64,000 nt of DNA, from assembly GCA_964019055.1 (NCBI GenBank), contig OZ025207.1, forward strand, positions 6,871,501 through 6,935,500. Reading direction: 5' to 3'. Below are positions 35,319-49,243 of this stretch, one piece after another. The notes under the pieces are model-generated. The model ran no database searches, was not told the origin of the DNA, and was given only the letters and a program-made list of their open reading frames with translations. A program made the translations under genes and the position numbers. Within the stretch, counting starts at the first letter, position 1; each line of letters starts with the position of its first letter. This DNA is from Anthopleura xanthogrammica (lineage: Eukaryota; Cnidaria; Anthozoa; Actiniaria; Actiniidae).

Positions 35319-36566
35319 ATGACCTTTTTTCAGCAAAAATGCTTTTTTCTCAGCAAAACACTCTTTTTCTCACCACAAATGTGCTGTTCGCGCCCAAAAT
35401 GTGCTTTGAGCAGTGAAAACGTCGTGTTATCGGCAAAAGAAAATTCTCAGCCAAAAAAAAATGTTCAGCAAAAAACACCTTTTTTCACCAAAAATCTCAT
35501 TTTCTCACCAAAAACTTCATTTTATCAGCCAAAACGTCGTGTTTTCGGCCAATACGTTGTTTTCACCAGCAATAACGTCGTGTTTTTGGCAAAAAAGTCA
35601 TCCCATCAGCAAAAAACCTCATTGTTAGGGTTAAAATGACCTTTTTTCAGCAAAAATGCTTTTTTCTCAGCAAAACACTCTTTTTCTCACCACAAATGTG
35701 CTGTTCGCGCCCAAAATGTGCTTTTAGCAGTGAAAACGTCGTGTTATCGGCAAAAGAAAATTCTCAGCCAAAAAAAAATGTTCAGCAAAAAACACCTTTT
35801 TTCACCAAAAATCTCATTTTCTCACCAAAAACTTCATTTTATCAGCCAAAACGTCGTGTTTTCAGCCAATACGTTTTCACCAGCAATAACGTCGTGTTTT
35901 TGGCAAAAAAGTCATCCCATCAGCAAAAAACCTCATTGTTAGGGTTAAAATGACCTTTTTTCAGCAAAAATGCTTTTTTCTCAGCAAAACACTCTTTTTC
36001 TCACCACAAATGTGCTGTTCGCGCCCAAAATGTGCTTTTAGCAGTGAAAACGTCGTGTTATCAGCCAAAAAAAAATGTTCAGCAAAAAACACCTTTTTTC
36101 ACCAAAAATCTCATTTTCTCACCAAAAACTTCATTTTATCAGCCAAAACGTCGTGTTTTCAGCCAATACGTTGTTTTCACCAGCAATAACGTCGTGTTTT
36201 TGGCAAAAAAGTCATCCCATCAGCAAAAAACCTCATTGTTAGGGTTAAAATGACCTTTTTTCAGCAAAAATGCTTTTTTCTCAGCAAAACACTCTTTTTC
36301 TCACCACAAATGTGCTGTTCGCGCCCAAAATGTGCTTTTAGCAGTGAAAACGTCGTGTTATCGGCAAAAGAAAATTCTCAGCCAAAAAAAAATGTTCAGC
36401 AAAAAACACCTTTTTTCACCAAAAATCTCATTTTCTCACCAAAAACTTCATTTTATCAGCCAAAACGTCGTGTTTTCAGCCAATACGTTGTTTTCACCAG
36501 CAATAACGTCGTGTTTTTGGCAAAAAAGTCATCCCATCAGCAAAAAACCTCATTGTTAGGGTTAAA
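35319..36566 (+). repeat. Four-monomer block E, copy 1
   Basis: Monomers at 35319 (317 bp), 35636 (314), 35950 (300) and 36250 (317). Markers: t90g (GCTTTGAGC, 35408) with a229g (TTTTCGGCC, 35547); then loss of three bases giving ATACGTTTTCACC near 35871; then loss of 17 bases joining GTTATC of subunit 6 to AGCC of subunit 7 near 36058. The first two monomers are duplicated 1248 bp downstream. Confidence 0.9.
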
Positions 36567-37831
36567 ATGACCTTTTTTCAGCAAAAATGCTTTTTTCTCA
36601 GCAAAACACTCTTTTTCTCACCACAAATGTGCTGTTCGCGCCCAAAATGTGCTTTGAGCAGTGAAAACGTCGTGTTATCGGCAAAAGAAAATTCTCAGCC
36701 AAAAAAAAATGTTCAGCAAAAAACACCTTTTTTCACCAAAAATCTCATTTTCTCACCAAAAACTTCATTTTATCAGCCAAAACGTCGTGTTTTCGGCCAA
36801 TACGTTGTTTTCACCAGCAATAACGTCGTGTTTTTGGCAAAAAAGTCATCCCATCAGCAAAAAACCTCATTGTTAGGGTTAAAATGACCTTTTTTCAGCA
36901 AAAATGCTTTTTTCTCAGCAAAACACTCTTTTTCTCACCACAAATGTGCTGTTCGCGCCCAAAATGTGCTTTTAGCAGTGAAAACGTCGTGTTATCGGCA
37001 AAAGAAAATTCTCAGCCAAAAAAAAATGTTCAGCAAAAAACACCTTTTTTCACCAAAAATCTCATTTTCTCACCAAAAACTTCATTTTATCAGCCAAAAC
37101 GTCGTGTTTTCAGCCAATACGTTTTCACCAGCAATAACGTCGTGTTTTTGGCAAAAACGTCATCCCATCAGCAAAAAACCTCATTGTTAGGGTTAAAATG
37201 ACCTTTTTTCAGCAAAAATGCTTTTTTCTCAGCAAAACACTCTTTTTCTCACCACAAATGTGCTGTTCGCGCCCAAAATGTGCTTTTAGCAGTGAAAACG
37301 TCGTGTTATCGGCAAAAGAAAATTCTCAGCCAAAAAAAAATGTTCAGCAAAAAACACCTTTTTTCACCAAAAATCTCATTTTCTCACCAAAAACTTCATT
37401 TTATCAGCCAAAACGTCGTGTTTTCAGCCAATACGTTGTTTTCACCAGCAATAACGTCGTGTTTTTGGCAAAAAAGTCATCCCATCAGCAAAAAACCTCA
37501 TTGTTAGGGTTAAAATGACCTTTTTTCAGCAAAAATGCTTTTTTCTCAGCAAAACACTCTTTTTCTCACCACAAATGTGCTGTTCGCGCCCAAAATGTGC
37601 TTTTAGCAGTGAAAACGTCGTGTTATCGGCAAAAGAAAATTCTCACCAAAAAAAAAATGTTCAGCAAAAAACACCTTTTTTCACCAAAAATCTCATTTTC
37701 TCACCAAAAACTTCATTTTATCAGCCAAAACGTCGTGTTTTCAGCCAATACGTTGTTTTCACCAGCAATAACGTCGTGTTTTTGGCAAAAAAGTCATCCC
37801 ATCAGCAAAAAACCTCATTGTTAGGGTTAAA
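36567..37831 (+). repeat. Four-monomer block E, copy 2
   Basis: Monomers at 36567 and 36884 repeat the t90g/a229g pair (36656, 36795) and the three-base loss (near 37120) of 35319-35949. The offset of 1248 bp equals 317+314+300+317, so the shortened 300-bp monomer lies inside the duplicated distance. The third monomer here (37198) is full length, so the 17-bp loss came after duplication or was repaired. Private changes: AAAAACGTCATCC near 37157 and TCTCACC followed by ten A near 37645. Confidence 0.87.
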
Positions 37832-39733
37832 ATGACCTTTTTTCAGCAAAAATGCTTTTTTCTCAGCAAAACACTCTTTTTCTCACCACAAATGTGCTGT
37901 TCGCGCCCAAAATGTGCTTTGAGCAGTGAAAACGTCGTGTTATCGGCAAAAGAAAATTCTCAGCCAAAAAAAAATGTTCAGCAAAAAACACCTTTTTTCA
38001 CCAAAAATCTCATTTTCTCACCAAAAACTTCATTTTATCAGCCAAAACGTCGTGTTTTCAGCCAATACGTTGTTTTCACCAGCAATAACGTCGTGTTTTT
38101 GGCAAAAAAGTCATCCCATCAGCAAAAAACCTCATTGTTAGGGTTAAAATGACCTTTTTTCAGCAAAAATGCTTTTTTCTCAGCAAAACACTCTTTTTCT
38201 CACCACAAATGTGCTGTTCGCGCCCAAAATGTGCTTTGAGCAGTGAAAACGTCGTGTTATCGGCAAAAGAAAATTCTCAGCCAAAAAAAAATGTTCAGCA
38301 AAAAACACCTTTTTTCACCAAAAATCTCATTTTCTCACCAAAAACTTCATTTTATCAGCCAAAACGTCGTGTTTTCAGCCAATACGTTGTTTTCACCAGC
38401 AATAACGTCGTGTTTTTGGCAAAAAAGTCATCCCATCAGCAAAAAACCTCATTGTTAGGGTTAAAATGACCTTTTTTCAGCAAAAATGCTTTTTTCTCAG
38501 CAAAACACTCTTTTTCTCACCACAAATGTGCTGTTCGCGCCCAAAATGTGCTTTTAGCAGTGAAAACGTCGTGTTATCGGCAAAAGAAAATTCTCAGCCA
38601 AAAAAAAATGTTCAGCAAAAAACACCTTTTTTCACCAAAAATCTCATTTTCTCACCAAAAACTTCATTTTATCAGCCAAAACGTCGTGTTTTCAGCCAAT
38701 ACGTTGTTTTCACCAGCAATAACGTCGTGTTTTTGGCAAAAAAGTCATCCCATCAGCAAAAAACCTCATTGTTAGGGTTAAAATGACCTTTTTTCAGCAA
38801 AAATGCTTTTTTCTCAGCAAAACACTCTTTTTCTCACCACAAATGTGCTGTTCGCGCCCAAAATGTGCTTTGAGCAGTGAAAACGTCGTGTTATCGGCAA
38901 AAGAAAATTCTCAGCCAAAAAAAAATGTTCAGCAAAAAACACCTTTTTTCACCAAAAATCTCATTTTCTCACCAAAAACTTCATTTTATCAGCCAAAACG
39001 TCGTGTTTTCAGCCAATACGTTGTTTTCACCAGCAATAACGTCGTGTTTTTGGCAAAAAAGTCATCCCATCAGCAAAAAACCTCATTGTTAGGGTTAAAA
39101 TGACCTTTTTTCAGCAAAAATGCTTTTTTCTCAGCAAAACACTCTTTTTCTCACCACAAATGTGCTGTTCGCGCCCAAAATGTGCTTTGAGCAGTGAAAA
39201 CGTCGTGTTATCGGCAAAAGAAAATTCTCAGCCAAAAAAAAATGTTCAGCAAAAAACACCTTTTTTCACCAAAAATCTCATTTTCTCACCAAAAACTTCA
39301 TTTTATCAGCCAAAACGTCGTGTTTTCAGCCAATACGTTGTTTTCACCAGCAATAACGTCGTGTTTTTGGCAAAAAAGTCATCCCATCAGCAAAAAACCT
39401 CATTGTTAGGGTTAAAATGACCTTTTTTCAGCAAAAATGCTTTTTTCTCAGCAAAACACTCTTTTTCTCACCACAAATGTGCTGTTCGCGCCCAAAATGT
39501 GCTTTTAGCAGTGAAAACGTCGTGTTATCGGCAAAAGAAAATTCTCAGCCAAAAAAAAATGTTCAGCAAAAAACACCTTTTTTCACCAAAAATCTCATTT
39601 TCTCACCAAAAACTTCATTTTATCAGCCAAAACGTCGTGTTTTCAGCCAATACGTTGTTTTCACCAGCAATAACGTCGTGTTTTTGGCAAAAAAGTCATC
39701 CCATCAGCAAAAAACCTCATTGTTAGGGTTAAA
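37832..39733 (+). repeat. 951-bp three-monomer duplication marked by t90g
   Basis: The t90g marker (GCTTTGAGC) occurs at 37921, 38238, 38872 and 39189, and is absent from the monomers at 38466 and 39417. The pattern present-present-absent is thus repeated twice with a 951-bp period. These monomers lack the a229g seen with t90g at 35319 and 36567, so a229g probably arose later on a t90g background, or was lost here. Confidence 0.87.
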
Positions 39734-42700
39734 ATGACCTTTTTTCAGCAAAAATGCTTTTTTCTCAGCAAAACACTCTTTTTCTCACCACAAATGTGCT
39801 GTTCGCGCCCAAAATGTGCTTTTAGCAGTGAAAACGTCGTGTTATCGGCAAAAGAAAATTCTCAGCCAAAAAAAAATGTTCAGCAAAAAACACCTTTTTT
39901 CACCAAAAATCTCATTTTCTCACCAAAAACTTCATTTTATCAGCCAAAACGTCGTGTTTTCAGCCAATACGTTGTTTTCACCAGCAATAACGTCGTGTTT
40001 TTGGCAAAAAAGTCATCCCATCAGCAAAAAACCTCATTGTTAGGGTTAAAATGACCTTTTTTCAGCAAAAATGCTTTTTTCTCAGCAAAACACTCTTTTT
40101 CTCACCACAAATGTGCTGTTCGCGCCCAAAATGTGCTTTTAGCAGTGAAAACGTCGTGTTATCGGCAAAAGAAAATTCTCAGCCAAAAAAAAATGTTCAG
40201 CAAAAAACACCTTTTTTCACCAAAAATCTCATTTTCTCACCAAAAACTTCATTTTATCAGCCAAAACGTCGTGTTTTCAGCCAATACGTTGTTTTCACCA
40301 GCAATAACGTCGTGTTTTTGGCAAAAAAGTCATCCCATCAGCAAAAAACCTCATTGTTAGGGTTAAAATGACCTTTTTTCAGCAAAAATGCTTTTTTCTC
40401 AGCAAAACACTCTTTTTCTCACCACAAATGTGCTGTTCGCGCCCAAAATGTGCTTTTAGCAGTGAAAACGTCGTGTTATCGGCAAAAGAAAATTCTCAGC
40501 CAAAAAAAAATGTTCAGCAAAAAACACCTTTTTTCACCAAAAATCTCATTTTCTCACCAAAAACTTCATTTTATCAGCCAAAACGTCGTGTTTTCAGCCA
40601 ATACGTTGTTTTCACCAGCAATAACGTCGTGTTTTTGGCAAAAAAGTCATCCCATCAGCAAAAAACCTCATTGTTAGGGTTAAAATGACCTTTTTTCAGC
40701 AAAAATGCTTTTTTCTCAGCAAAACACTCTTTTTCTCACCACAAATGTGCTGTTCGCGCCCAAAATGTGCTTTTAGCAGTGAAAACGTCGTGTTATCGGC
40801 AAAAGAAAATTCTCAGCCAAAAAAAAATGTTCAGCAAAAAACACCTTTTTTCACCAAAAATCTCATTTTCTCACCAAAAACTTCATTTTATCAGCCAAAA
40901 CGTCGTGTTTTCAGCCAATACGTTGTTTTCACCAGCAATAACGTCGTGTTTTTGGCAAAAAAGTCATCCCATCAGCAAAAAACCTCATTGTTAGGGTTAA
41001 AATGACCTTTTTTCAGCAAAAATGCTTTTTTCTCAGCAAAACACTCTTTTTCTCACCACAAATGTGCTGTTCGCGCCCAAAATGTGCTTTTAGCAGTGAA
41101 AACGTCGTGTTATCGGCAAAAGAAAATTCTCAGCCAAAAAAAAATGTTCAGCAAAAAACACCTTTTTTCACCAAAAATCTCATTTTCTCACCAAAAACTT
41201 CATTTTATCAGCCAAAACGTCGTGTTTTCAGCCAATACGTTGTTTTCACCAGCAATAACGTCGTGTTTTTGGCAAAAAAGTCATCCCATCAGCAAAAAAC
41301 CTCATTGTTAGGGTTAAAATGACCTTTTTTCAGCAAAAATGCTTTTTTCTCAGCAAAACACTCTTTTTCTCACCACAAATGTGCTGTTCGCGCCCAAAAT
41401 GTGCTTTTAGCAGTGAAAACGTCGTGTTATCGGCAAAAGAAAATTCTCAGCCAAAAAAAAATGTTCAGCAAAAAACACCTTTTTTCACCAAAAATCTCAT
41501 TTTCTCACCAAAAACTTCATTTTATCAGCCAAAACGTCGTGTTTTCAGCCAATACGTTGTTTTCACCAGCAATAACGTCGTGTTTTTGGCAAAAAAGTCA
41601 TCCCATCAGCAAAAAACCTCATTGTTAGGGTTAAAATGACCTTTTTTCAGCAAAAATGCTTTTTTCTCAGCAAAACACTCTTTTTCTCACCACAAATGTG
41701 CTGTTCGCGCCCAAAATGTGCTTTTAGCAGTGAAAACGTCGTGTTATCGGCAAAAGAAAATTCTCAGCCAAAAAAAAATGTTCAGCAAAAAACACCTTTT
41801 TTCACCAAAAATCTCATTTTCTCACCAAAAACTTCATTTTATCAGCCAAAACGTCGTGTTTTCAGCCAATACGTTGTTTTCACCAGCAATAACGTCGTGT
41901 TTTTGGCAAAAAAGTCATCCCATCAGCAAAAAACCTCATTGTTAGGGTTAAAATGACCTTTTTTCAGCAAAAATGCTTTTTTCTCAGCAAAACACTCTTT
42001 TTCTCACCACAAATGTGCTGTTCGCGCCCAAAATGTGCTTTTAGCAGTGAAAACGTCGTGTTATCGGCAAAAGAAAATTCTCAGCCAAAAAAAAATGTTC
42101 AGCAAAAAACACCTTTTTTCACCAAAAATCTCATTTTCTCACCAAAAACTTCATTTTATCAGCCAAAACGTCGTGTTTTCAGCCAATACGTTGTTTTCAC
42201 CAGCAATAACGTCGTGTTTTTGGCAAAAAAGTCATCCCATCAGCAAAAAACCTCATTGTTAGGGTTAAAATGACCTTTTTTCAGCAAAAATGCTTTTTTC
42301 TCAGCAAAACACTCTTTTTCTCACCACAAATGTGCTGTTCGCGCCCAAAATGTGCTTTTAGCAGTGAAAACGTCGTGTTATCGGCAAAAGAAAATTCTCA
42401 GCCAAAAAAAAATGTTCAGCAAAAAACACCTTTTTTCACCAAAAATCTCATTTTCTCACCAAAAACTTCATTTTATCAGCCAAAACGTCGTGTTTTCAGC
42501 CAATACGTTGTTTTCACCAGCAATAACGTCGTGTTTTTGGCAAAAAAGTCATCCCATCAGCAAAAAACCTCATTGTTAGGGTTAAAATGACCTTTTTTCA
42601 GCAGAAATGCTTTTTTCTCAGCAAAACACTCTTTTTCTCACCACAAATGTGCTGTTCGCGCCCAAAATGTGCTTTTAGCAGTGAAAACGTCGTGTTATCG

Positions 42701-45700
42701 GCAAAAGAAAATTCTCAGCCAAAAAAAAATGTTCAGCAAAAAACACCTTTTTTCACCAAAAATCTCATTTTCTCACCAAAAACTTCATTTTATCAGCCAA
42801 AACGTCGTGTTTTCAGCCAATACGTTGTTTTCACCAGCAATAACGTCGTGTTTTTGGCAAAAAAGTCATCCCATCAGCAAAAAACCTCATTGTTAGGGTT
42901 AAAATGACCTTTTTTCAGCAAAAATGCTTTTTTCTCAGCAAAACACTCTTTTTCTCACCACAAATGTGCTGTTCGCGCCCAAAATGTGCTTTTAGCAGTG
43001 AAAACGTCGTGTTATCGGCAAAAGAAAATTCTCAGCCAAAAAAAAATGTTCAGCAAAAAACACCTTTTTTCACCAAAAATCTCATTTTCTCACCAAAAAC
43101 TTCATTTTATCAGCCAAAACGTCGTGTTTTCAGCCAATACGTTGTTTTCACCAGCAATAACGTCGTGTTTTTGGCAAAAAAGTCATCCCATCAGCAAAAA
43201 ACCTCATTGTTAGGGTTAAAATGACCTTTTTTCAGCAGAAATGCTTTTTTCTCAGCAAAACACTCTTTTTCTCACCACAAATGTGCTGTTCGCGCCCAAA
43301 ATGTGCTTTTAGCAGTGAAAACGTCGTGTTATCGGCAAAAGAAAATTCTCAGCCAAAAAAAAATGTTCAGCAAAAAACACCTTTTTTCACCAAAAATCTC
43401 ATTTTCTCACCAAAAACTTCATTTTATCAGCCAAAACGTCGTGTTTTCAGCCAATACGTTGTTTTCACCAGCAATAACGTCGTGTTTTTGGCAAAAAAGT
43501 CATCCCATCAGCAAAAAACCTCATTGTTAGGGTTAAAATGACCTTTTTTCAGCAAAAATGCTTTTTTCTCAGCAAAACACTCTTTTTCTCACCACAAATG
43601 TGCTGTTCGCGCCCAAAATGTGCTTTTAGCAGTGAAAACGTCGTGTTATCGGCAAAAGAAAATTCTCAGCCAAAAAAAAATGTTCAGCAAAAAACACCTT
43701 TTTTCACCAAAAATCTCATTTTCTCACCAAAAACTTCATTTTATCAGCCAAAACGTCGTGTTTTCAGCCAATACGTTGTTTTCACCAGCAATAACGTCGT
43801 GTTTTTGGCAAAAAAGTCATCCCATCAGCAAAAAACCTCATTGTTAGGGTTAAAATGACCTTTTTTCAGCAAAAATGCTTTTTTCTCAGCAAAACACTCT
43901 TTTTCTCACCACAAATGTGCTGTTCGCGCCCAAAATGTGCTTTTAGCAGTGAAAACGTCGTGTTATCGGCAAAAGAAAATTCTCAGCCAAAAAAAAATGT
44001 TCAGCAAAAAACACCTTTTTTCACCAAAAATCTCATTTTCTCACCAAAAACTTCATTTTATCAGCCAAAACGTCGTGTTTTCAGCCAATACGTTGTTTTC
44101 ACCAGCAATAACGTCGTGTTTTTGGCAAAAAAGTCATCCCATCAGCAAAAAACCTCATTGTTAGGGTTAAAATGACCTTTTTTCAGCAAAAATGCTTTTT
44201 TCTCAGCAAAACACTCTTTTTCTCACCACAAATGTGCTGTTCGCGCCCAAAATGTGCTTTTAGCAGTGAAAACGTCGTGTTATCGGCAAAAGAAAATTCT
44301 CAGCCAAAAAAAAATGTTCAGCAAAAAACACCTTTTTTCACCAAAAATCTCATTTTCTCACCAAAAACTTCATTTTATCAGCCAAAACGTCGTGTTTTCA
44401 GCCAATACGTTGTTTTCACCAGCAATAACGTCGTGTTTTTGGCAAAAAAGTCATCCCATCAGCAAAAAACCTCATTGTTAGGGTTAAAATGACCTTTTTT
44501 CAGCAAAAATGCTTTTTTCTCAGCAAAACACTCTTTTTCTCACCACAAATGTGCTGTTCGCGCCCAAAATGTGCTTTTAGCAGTGAAAACGTCGTGTTAT
44601 CGGCAAAAGAAAATTCTCAGCCAAAAAAAAATGTTCAGCAAAAAACACCTTTTTTCACCAAAAATCTCATTTTCTCACCAAAAACTTCATTTTATCAGCC
44701 AAAACGTCGTGTTTTCAGCCAATACGTTGTTTTCACCAGCAATAACGTCGTGTTTTTGGCAAAAAAGTCATCCCATCAGCAAAAAACCTCATTGTTAGGG
44801 TTAAAATGACCTTTTTTCAGCAAAAATGCTTTTTTCTCAGCAAAACACTCTTTTTCTCACCACAAATGTGCTGTTCGCGCCCAAAATGTGCTTTTAGCAG
44901 TGAAAACGTCGTGTTATCGGCAAAAGAAAATTCTCAGCCAAAAAAAAATGTTCAGCAAAAAACACCTTTTTTCACCAAAAATCTCATTTTCTCACCAAAA
45001 ACTTCATTTTATCAGCCAAAACGTCGTGTTTTCAGCCAATACGTTGTTTTCACCAGCAATAACGTCGTGTTTTTGGCAAAAAAGTCATCCCATCAGCAAA
45101 AAACCTCATTGTTAGGGTTAAAATGACCTTTTTTCAGCAAAAATGCTTTTTTCTCAGCAAAACACTCTTTTTCTCACCACAAATGTGCTGTTCGCGCCCA
45201 AAATGTGCTTTTAGCAGTGAAAACGTCGTGTTATCGGCAAAAGAAAATTCTCAGCCAAAAAAAAATGTTCAGCAAAAAACACCTTTTTTCACCAAAAATC
45301 TCATTTTCTCACCAAAAACTTCATTTTATCAGCCAAAACGTCGTGTTTTCAGCCAATACGTTGTTTTCACCAGCAATAACGTCGTGTTTTTGGCAAAAAA
45401 GTCATCCCATCAGCAAAAAACCTCATTGTTAGGGTTAAAATGACCTTTTTTCAGCAAAAATGCTTTTTTCTCAGCAAAACACTCTTTTTCTCACCACAAA
45501 TGTGCTGTTCGCGCCCAAAATGTGCTTTTAGCAGTGAAAACGTCGTGTTATCGGCAAAAGAAAATTCTCAGCCAAAAAAAAATGTTCAGCAAAAAACACC
45601 TTTTTTCACCAAAAATCTCATTTTCTCACCAAAAACTTCATTTTATCAGCCAAAACGTCGTGTTTTCAGCCAATACGTTGTTTTCACCAGCAATAACGTC

Positions 45701-48700
45701 GTGTTTTTGGCAAAAAAGTCATCCCATCAGCAAAAAACCTCATTGTTAGGGTTAAAATGACCTTTTTTCAGCAAAAATGCTTTTTTCTCAGCAAAACACT
45801 CTTTTTCTCACCACAAATGTGCTGTTCGCGCCCAAAATGTGCTTTTAGCAGTGAAAACGTCGTGTTATCGGCAAAAGAAAATTCTCAGCCAAAAAAAAAT
45901 GTTCAGCAAAAAACACCTTTTTTCACCAAAAATCTCATTTTCTCACCAAAAACTTCATTTTATCAGCCAAAACGTCGTGTTTTCAGCCAATACGTTGTTT
46001 TCACCAGCAATAACGTCGTGTTTTTGGCAAAAAAGTCATCCCATCAGCAAAAAACCTCATTGTTAGGGTTAAAATGACCTTTTTTCAGCAAAAATGCTTT
46101 TTTCTCAGCAAAACACTCTTTTTCTCACCACAAATGTGCTGTTCGCGCCCAAAATGTGCTTTTAGCAGTGAAAACGTCGTGTTATCGGCAAAAGAAAATT
46201 CTCAGCCAAAAAAAAATGTTCAGCAAAAAACACCTTTTTTCACCAAAAATCTCATTTTCTCACCAAAAACTTCATTTTATCAGCCAAAACGTCGTGTTTT
46301 CAGCCAATACGTTGTTTTCACCAGCAATAACGTCGTGTTTTTGGCAAAAAAGTCATCCCATCAGCAAAAAACCTCATTGTTAGGGTTAAAATGACCTTTT
46401 TTCAGCAAAAATGCTTTTTTCTCAGCAAAACACTCTTTTTCTCACCACAAATGTGCTGTTCGCGCCCAAAATGTGCTTTTAGCAGTGAAAACGTCGTGTT
46501 ATCGGCAAAAGAAAATTCTCAGCCAAAAAAAAATGTTCAGCAAAAAACACCTTTTTTCACCAAAAATCTCATTTTCTCACCAAAAACTTCATTTTATCAG
46601 CCAAAACGTCGTGTTTTCAGCCAATACGTTGTTTTCACCAGCAATAACGTCGTGTTTTTGGCAAAAAAGTCATCCCATCAGCAAAAAACCTCATTGTTAG
46701 GGTTAAAATGACCTTTTTTCAGCAGAAATGCTTTTTTCTCAGCAAAACACTCTTTTTCTCACCACAAATGTGCTGTTCGCGCCCAAAATGTGCTTTTAGC
46801 AGTGAAAACGTCGTGTTATCGGCAAAAGAAAATTCTCAGCCAAAAAAAAATGTTCAGCAAAAAACACCTTTTTTCACCAAAAATCTCATTTTCTCACCAA
46901 AAACTTCATTTTATCAGCCAAAACGTCGTGTTTTCAGCCAATACGTTGTTTTCACCAGCAATAACGTCGTGTTTTTGGCAAAAAAGTCATCCCATCAGCA
47001 AAAAACCTCATTGTTAGGGTTAAAATGACCTTTTTTCAGCAAAAATGCTTTTTTCTCAGCAAAACACTCTTTTTCTCACCACAAATGTGCTGTTCGCGCC
47101 CAAAATGTGCTTTTAGCAGTGAAAACGTCGTGTTATCGGCAAAAGAAAATTCTCAGCCAAAAAAAAATGTTCAGCAAAAAACACCTTTTTTCACCAAAAA
47201 TCTCATTTTCTCACCAAAAACTTCATTTTATCAGCCAAAACGTCGTGTTTTCAGCCAATACGTTGTTTTCACCAGCAATAACGTCGTGTTTTTGGCAAAA
47301 AAGTCATCCCATCAGCAAAAAACCTCATTGTTAGGGTTAAAATGACCTTTTTTCAGCAAAAATGCTTTTTTCTCAGCAAAACACTCTTTTTCTCACCACA
47401 AATGTGCTGTTCGCGCCCAAAATGTGCTTTTAGCAGTGAAAACGTCGTGTTATCGGCAAAAGAAAATTCTCAGCCAAAAAAAAATGTTCAGCAAAAAACA
47501 CCTTTTTTCACCAAAAATCTCATTTTCTCACCAAAAACTTCATTTTATCAGCCAAAACGTCGTGTTTTCAGCCAATACGTTGTTTTCACCAGCAATAACG
47601 TCGTGTTTTTGGCAAAAAAGTCATCCCATCAGCAAAAAACCTCATTGTTAGGGTTAAAATGACCTTTTTTCAGCAAAAATGCTTTTTTCTCAGCAAAACA
47701 CTCTTTTTCTCACCACAAATGTGCTGTTCGCGCCCAAAATGTGCTTTTAGCAGTGAAAACGTCGTGTTATCGGCAAAAGAAAATTCTCAGCCAAAAAAAA
47801 ATGTTCAGCAAAAAACACCTTTTTTCACCAAAAATCTCATTTTCTCACCAAAAACTTCATTTTATCAGCCAAAACGTCGTGTTTTCAGCCAATACGTTGT
47901 TTTCACCAGCAATAACGTCGTGTTTTTGGCAAAAAAGTCATCCCATCAGCAAAAAACCTCATTGTTAGGGTTAAAATGACCTTTTTTCAGCAAAAATGCT
48001 TTTTTCTCAGCAAAACACTCTTTTTCTCACCACAAATGTGCTGTTCGCGCCCAAAATGTGCTTTTAGCAGTGAAAACGTCGTGTTATCGGCAAAAGAAAA
48101 TTCTCAGCCAAAAAAAAATGTTCAGCAAAAAACACCTTTTTTCACCAAAAATCTCATTTTCTCACCAAAAACTTCATTTTATCAGCCAAAACGTCGTGTT
48201 TTCAGCCAATACGTTGTTTTCACCAGCAATAACGTCGTGTTTTTGGCAAAAAAGTCATCCCATCAGCAAAAAACCTCATTGTTAGGGTTAAAATGACCTT
48301 TTTTCAGCAAAAATGCTTTTTTCTCAGCAAAACACTCTTTTTCTCACCACAAATGTGCTGTTCGCGCCCAAAATGTGCTTTTAGCAGTGAAAACGTCGTG
48401 TTATCGGCAAAAGAAAATTCTCAGCCAAAAAAAAATGTTCAGCAAAAAACACCTTTTTTCACCAAAAATCTCATTTTCTCACCAAAAACTTCATTTTATC
48501 AGCCAAAACGTCGTGTTTTCAGCCAATACGTTGTTTTCACCAGCAATAACGTCGTGTTTTTGGCAAAAAAGTCATCCCATCAGCAAAAAACCTCATTGTT
48601 AGGGTTAAAATGACCTTTTTTCAGCAAAAATGCTTTTTTCTCAGCAAAACACTCTTTTTCTCACCACAAATGTGCTGTTCGCGCCCAAAATGTGCTTTTA

Positions 48701-49243
48701 GCAGTGAAAACGTCGTGTTATCGGCAAAAGAAAATTCTCAGCCAAAAAAAAATGTTCAGCAAAAAACACCTTTTTTCACCAAAAATCTCATTTTCTCACC
48801 AAAAACTTCATTTTATCAGCCAAAACGTCGTGTTTTCAGCCAATACGTTGTTTTCACCAGCAATAACGTCGTGTTTTTGGCAAAAAAGTCATCCCATCAG
48901 CAAAAAACCTCATTGTTAGGGTTAAAATGACCTTTTTTCAGCAAAAATGCTTTTTTCTCAGCAAAACACTCTTTTTCTCACCACAAATGTGCTGTTCGCG
49001 CCCAAAATGTGCTTTTAGCAGTGAAAACGTCGTGTTATCGGCAAAAGAAAATTCTCAGCCAAAAAAAAATGTTCAGCAAAAAACACCTTTTTTCACCAAA
49101 AATCTCATTTTCTCACCAAAAACTTCATTTTATCAGCCAAAACGTCGTGTTTTCAGCCAATACGTTGTTTTCACCAGCAATAACGTCGTGTTTTTGGCAA
49201 AAAAGTCATCCCATCAGCAAAAAACCTCATTGTTAGGGTTAAA
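39734..49243 (+). repeat. Homogeneous block of 30 near-identical monomers
   Basis: Thirty monomers of 317 bp, all of the common type. The only variant I found is a18g (CAGCAGAAATGC) at 42604, 43238 and 46725, spaced 634 bp (2 monomers) and 3487 bp (11 monomers). Exact multiples of 317 fit copying of one mutated monomer. The block resembles 25175-35318. Confidence 0.93.
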
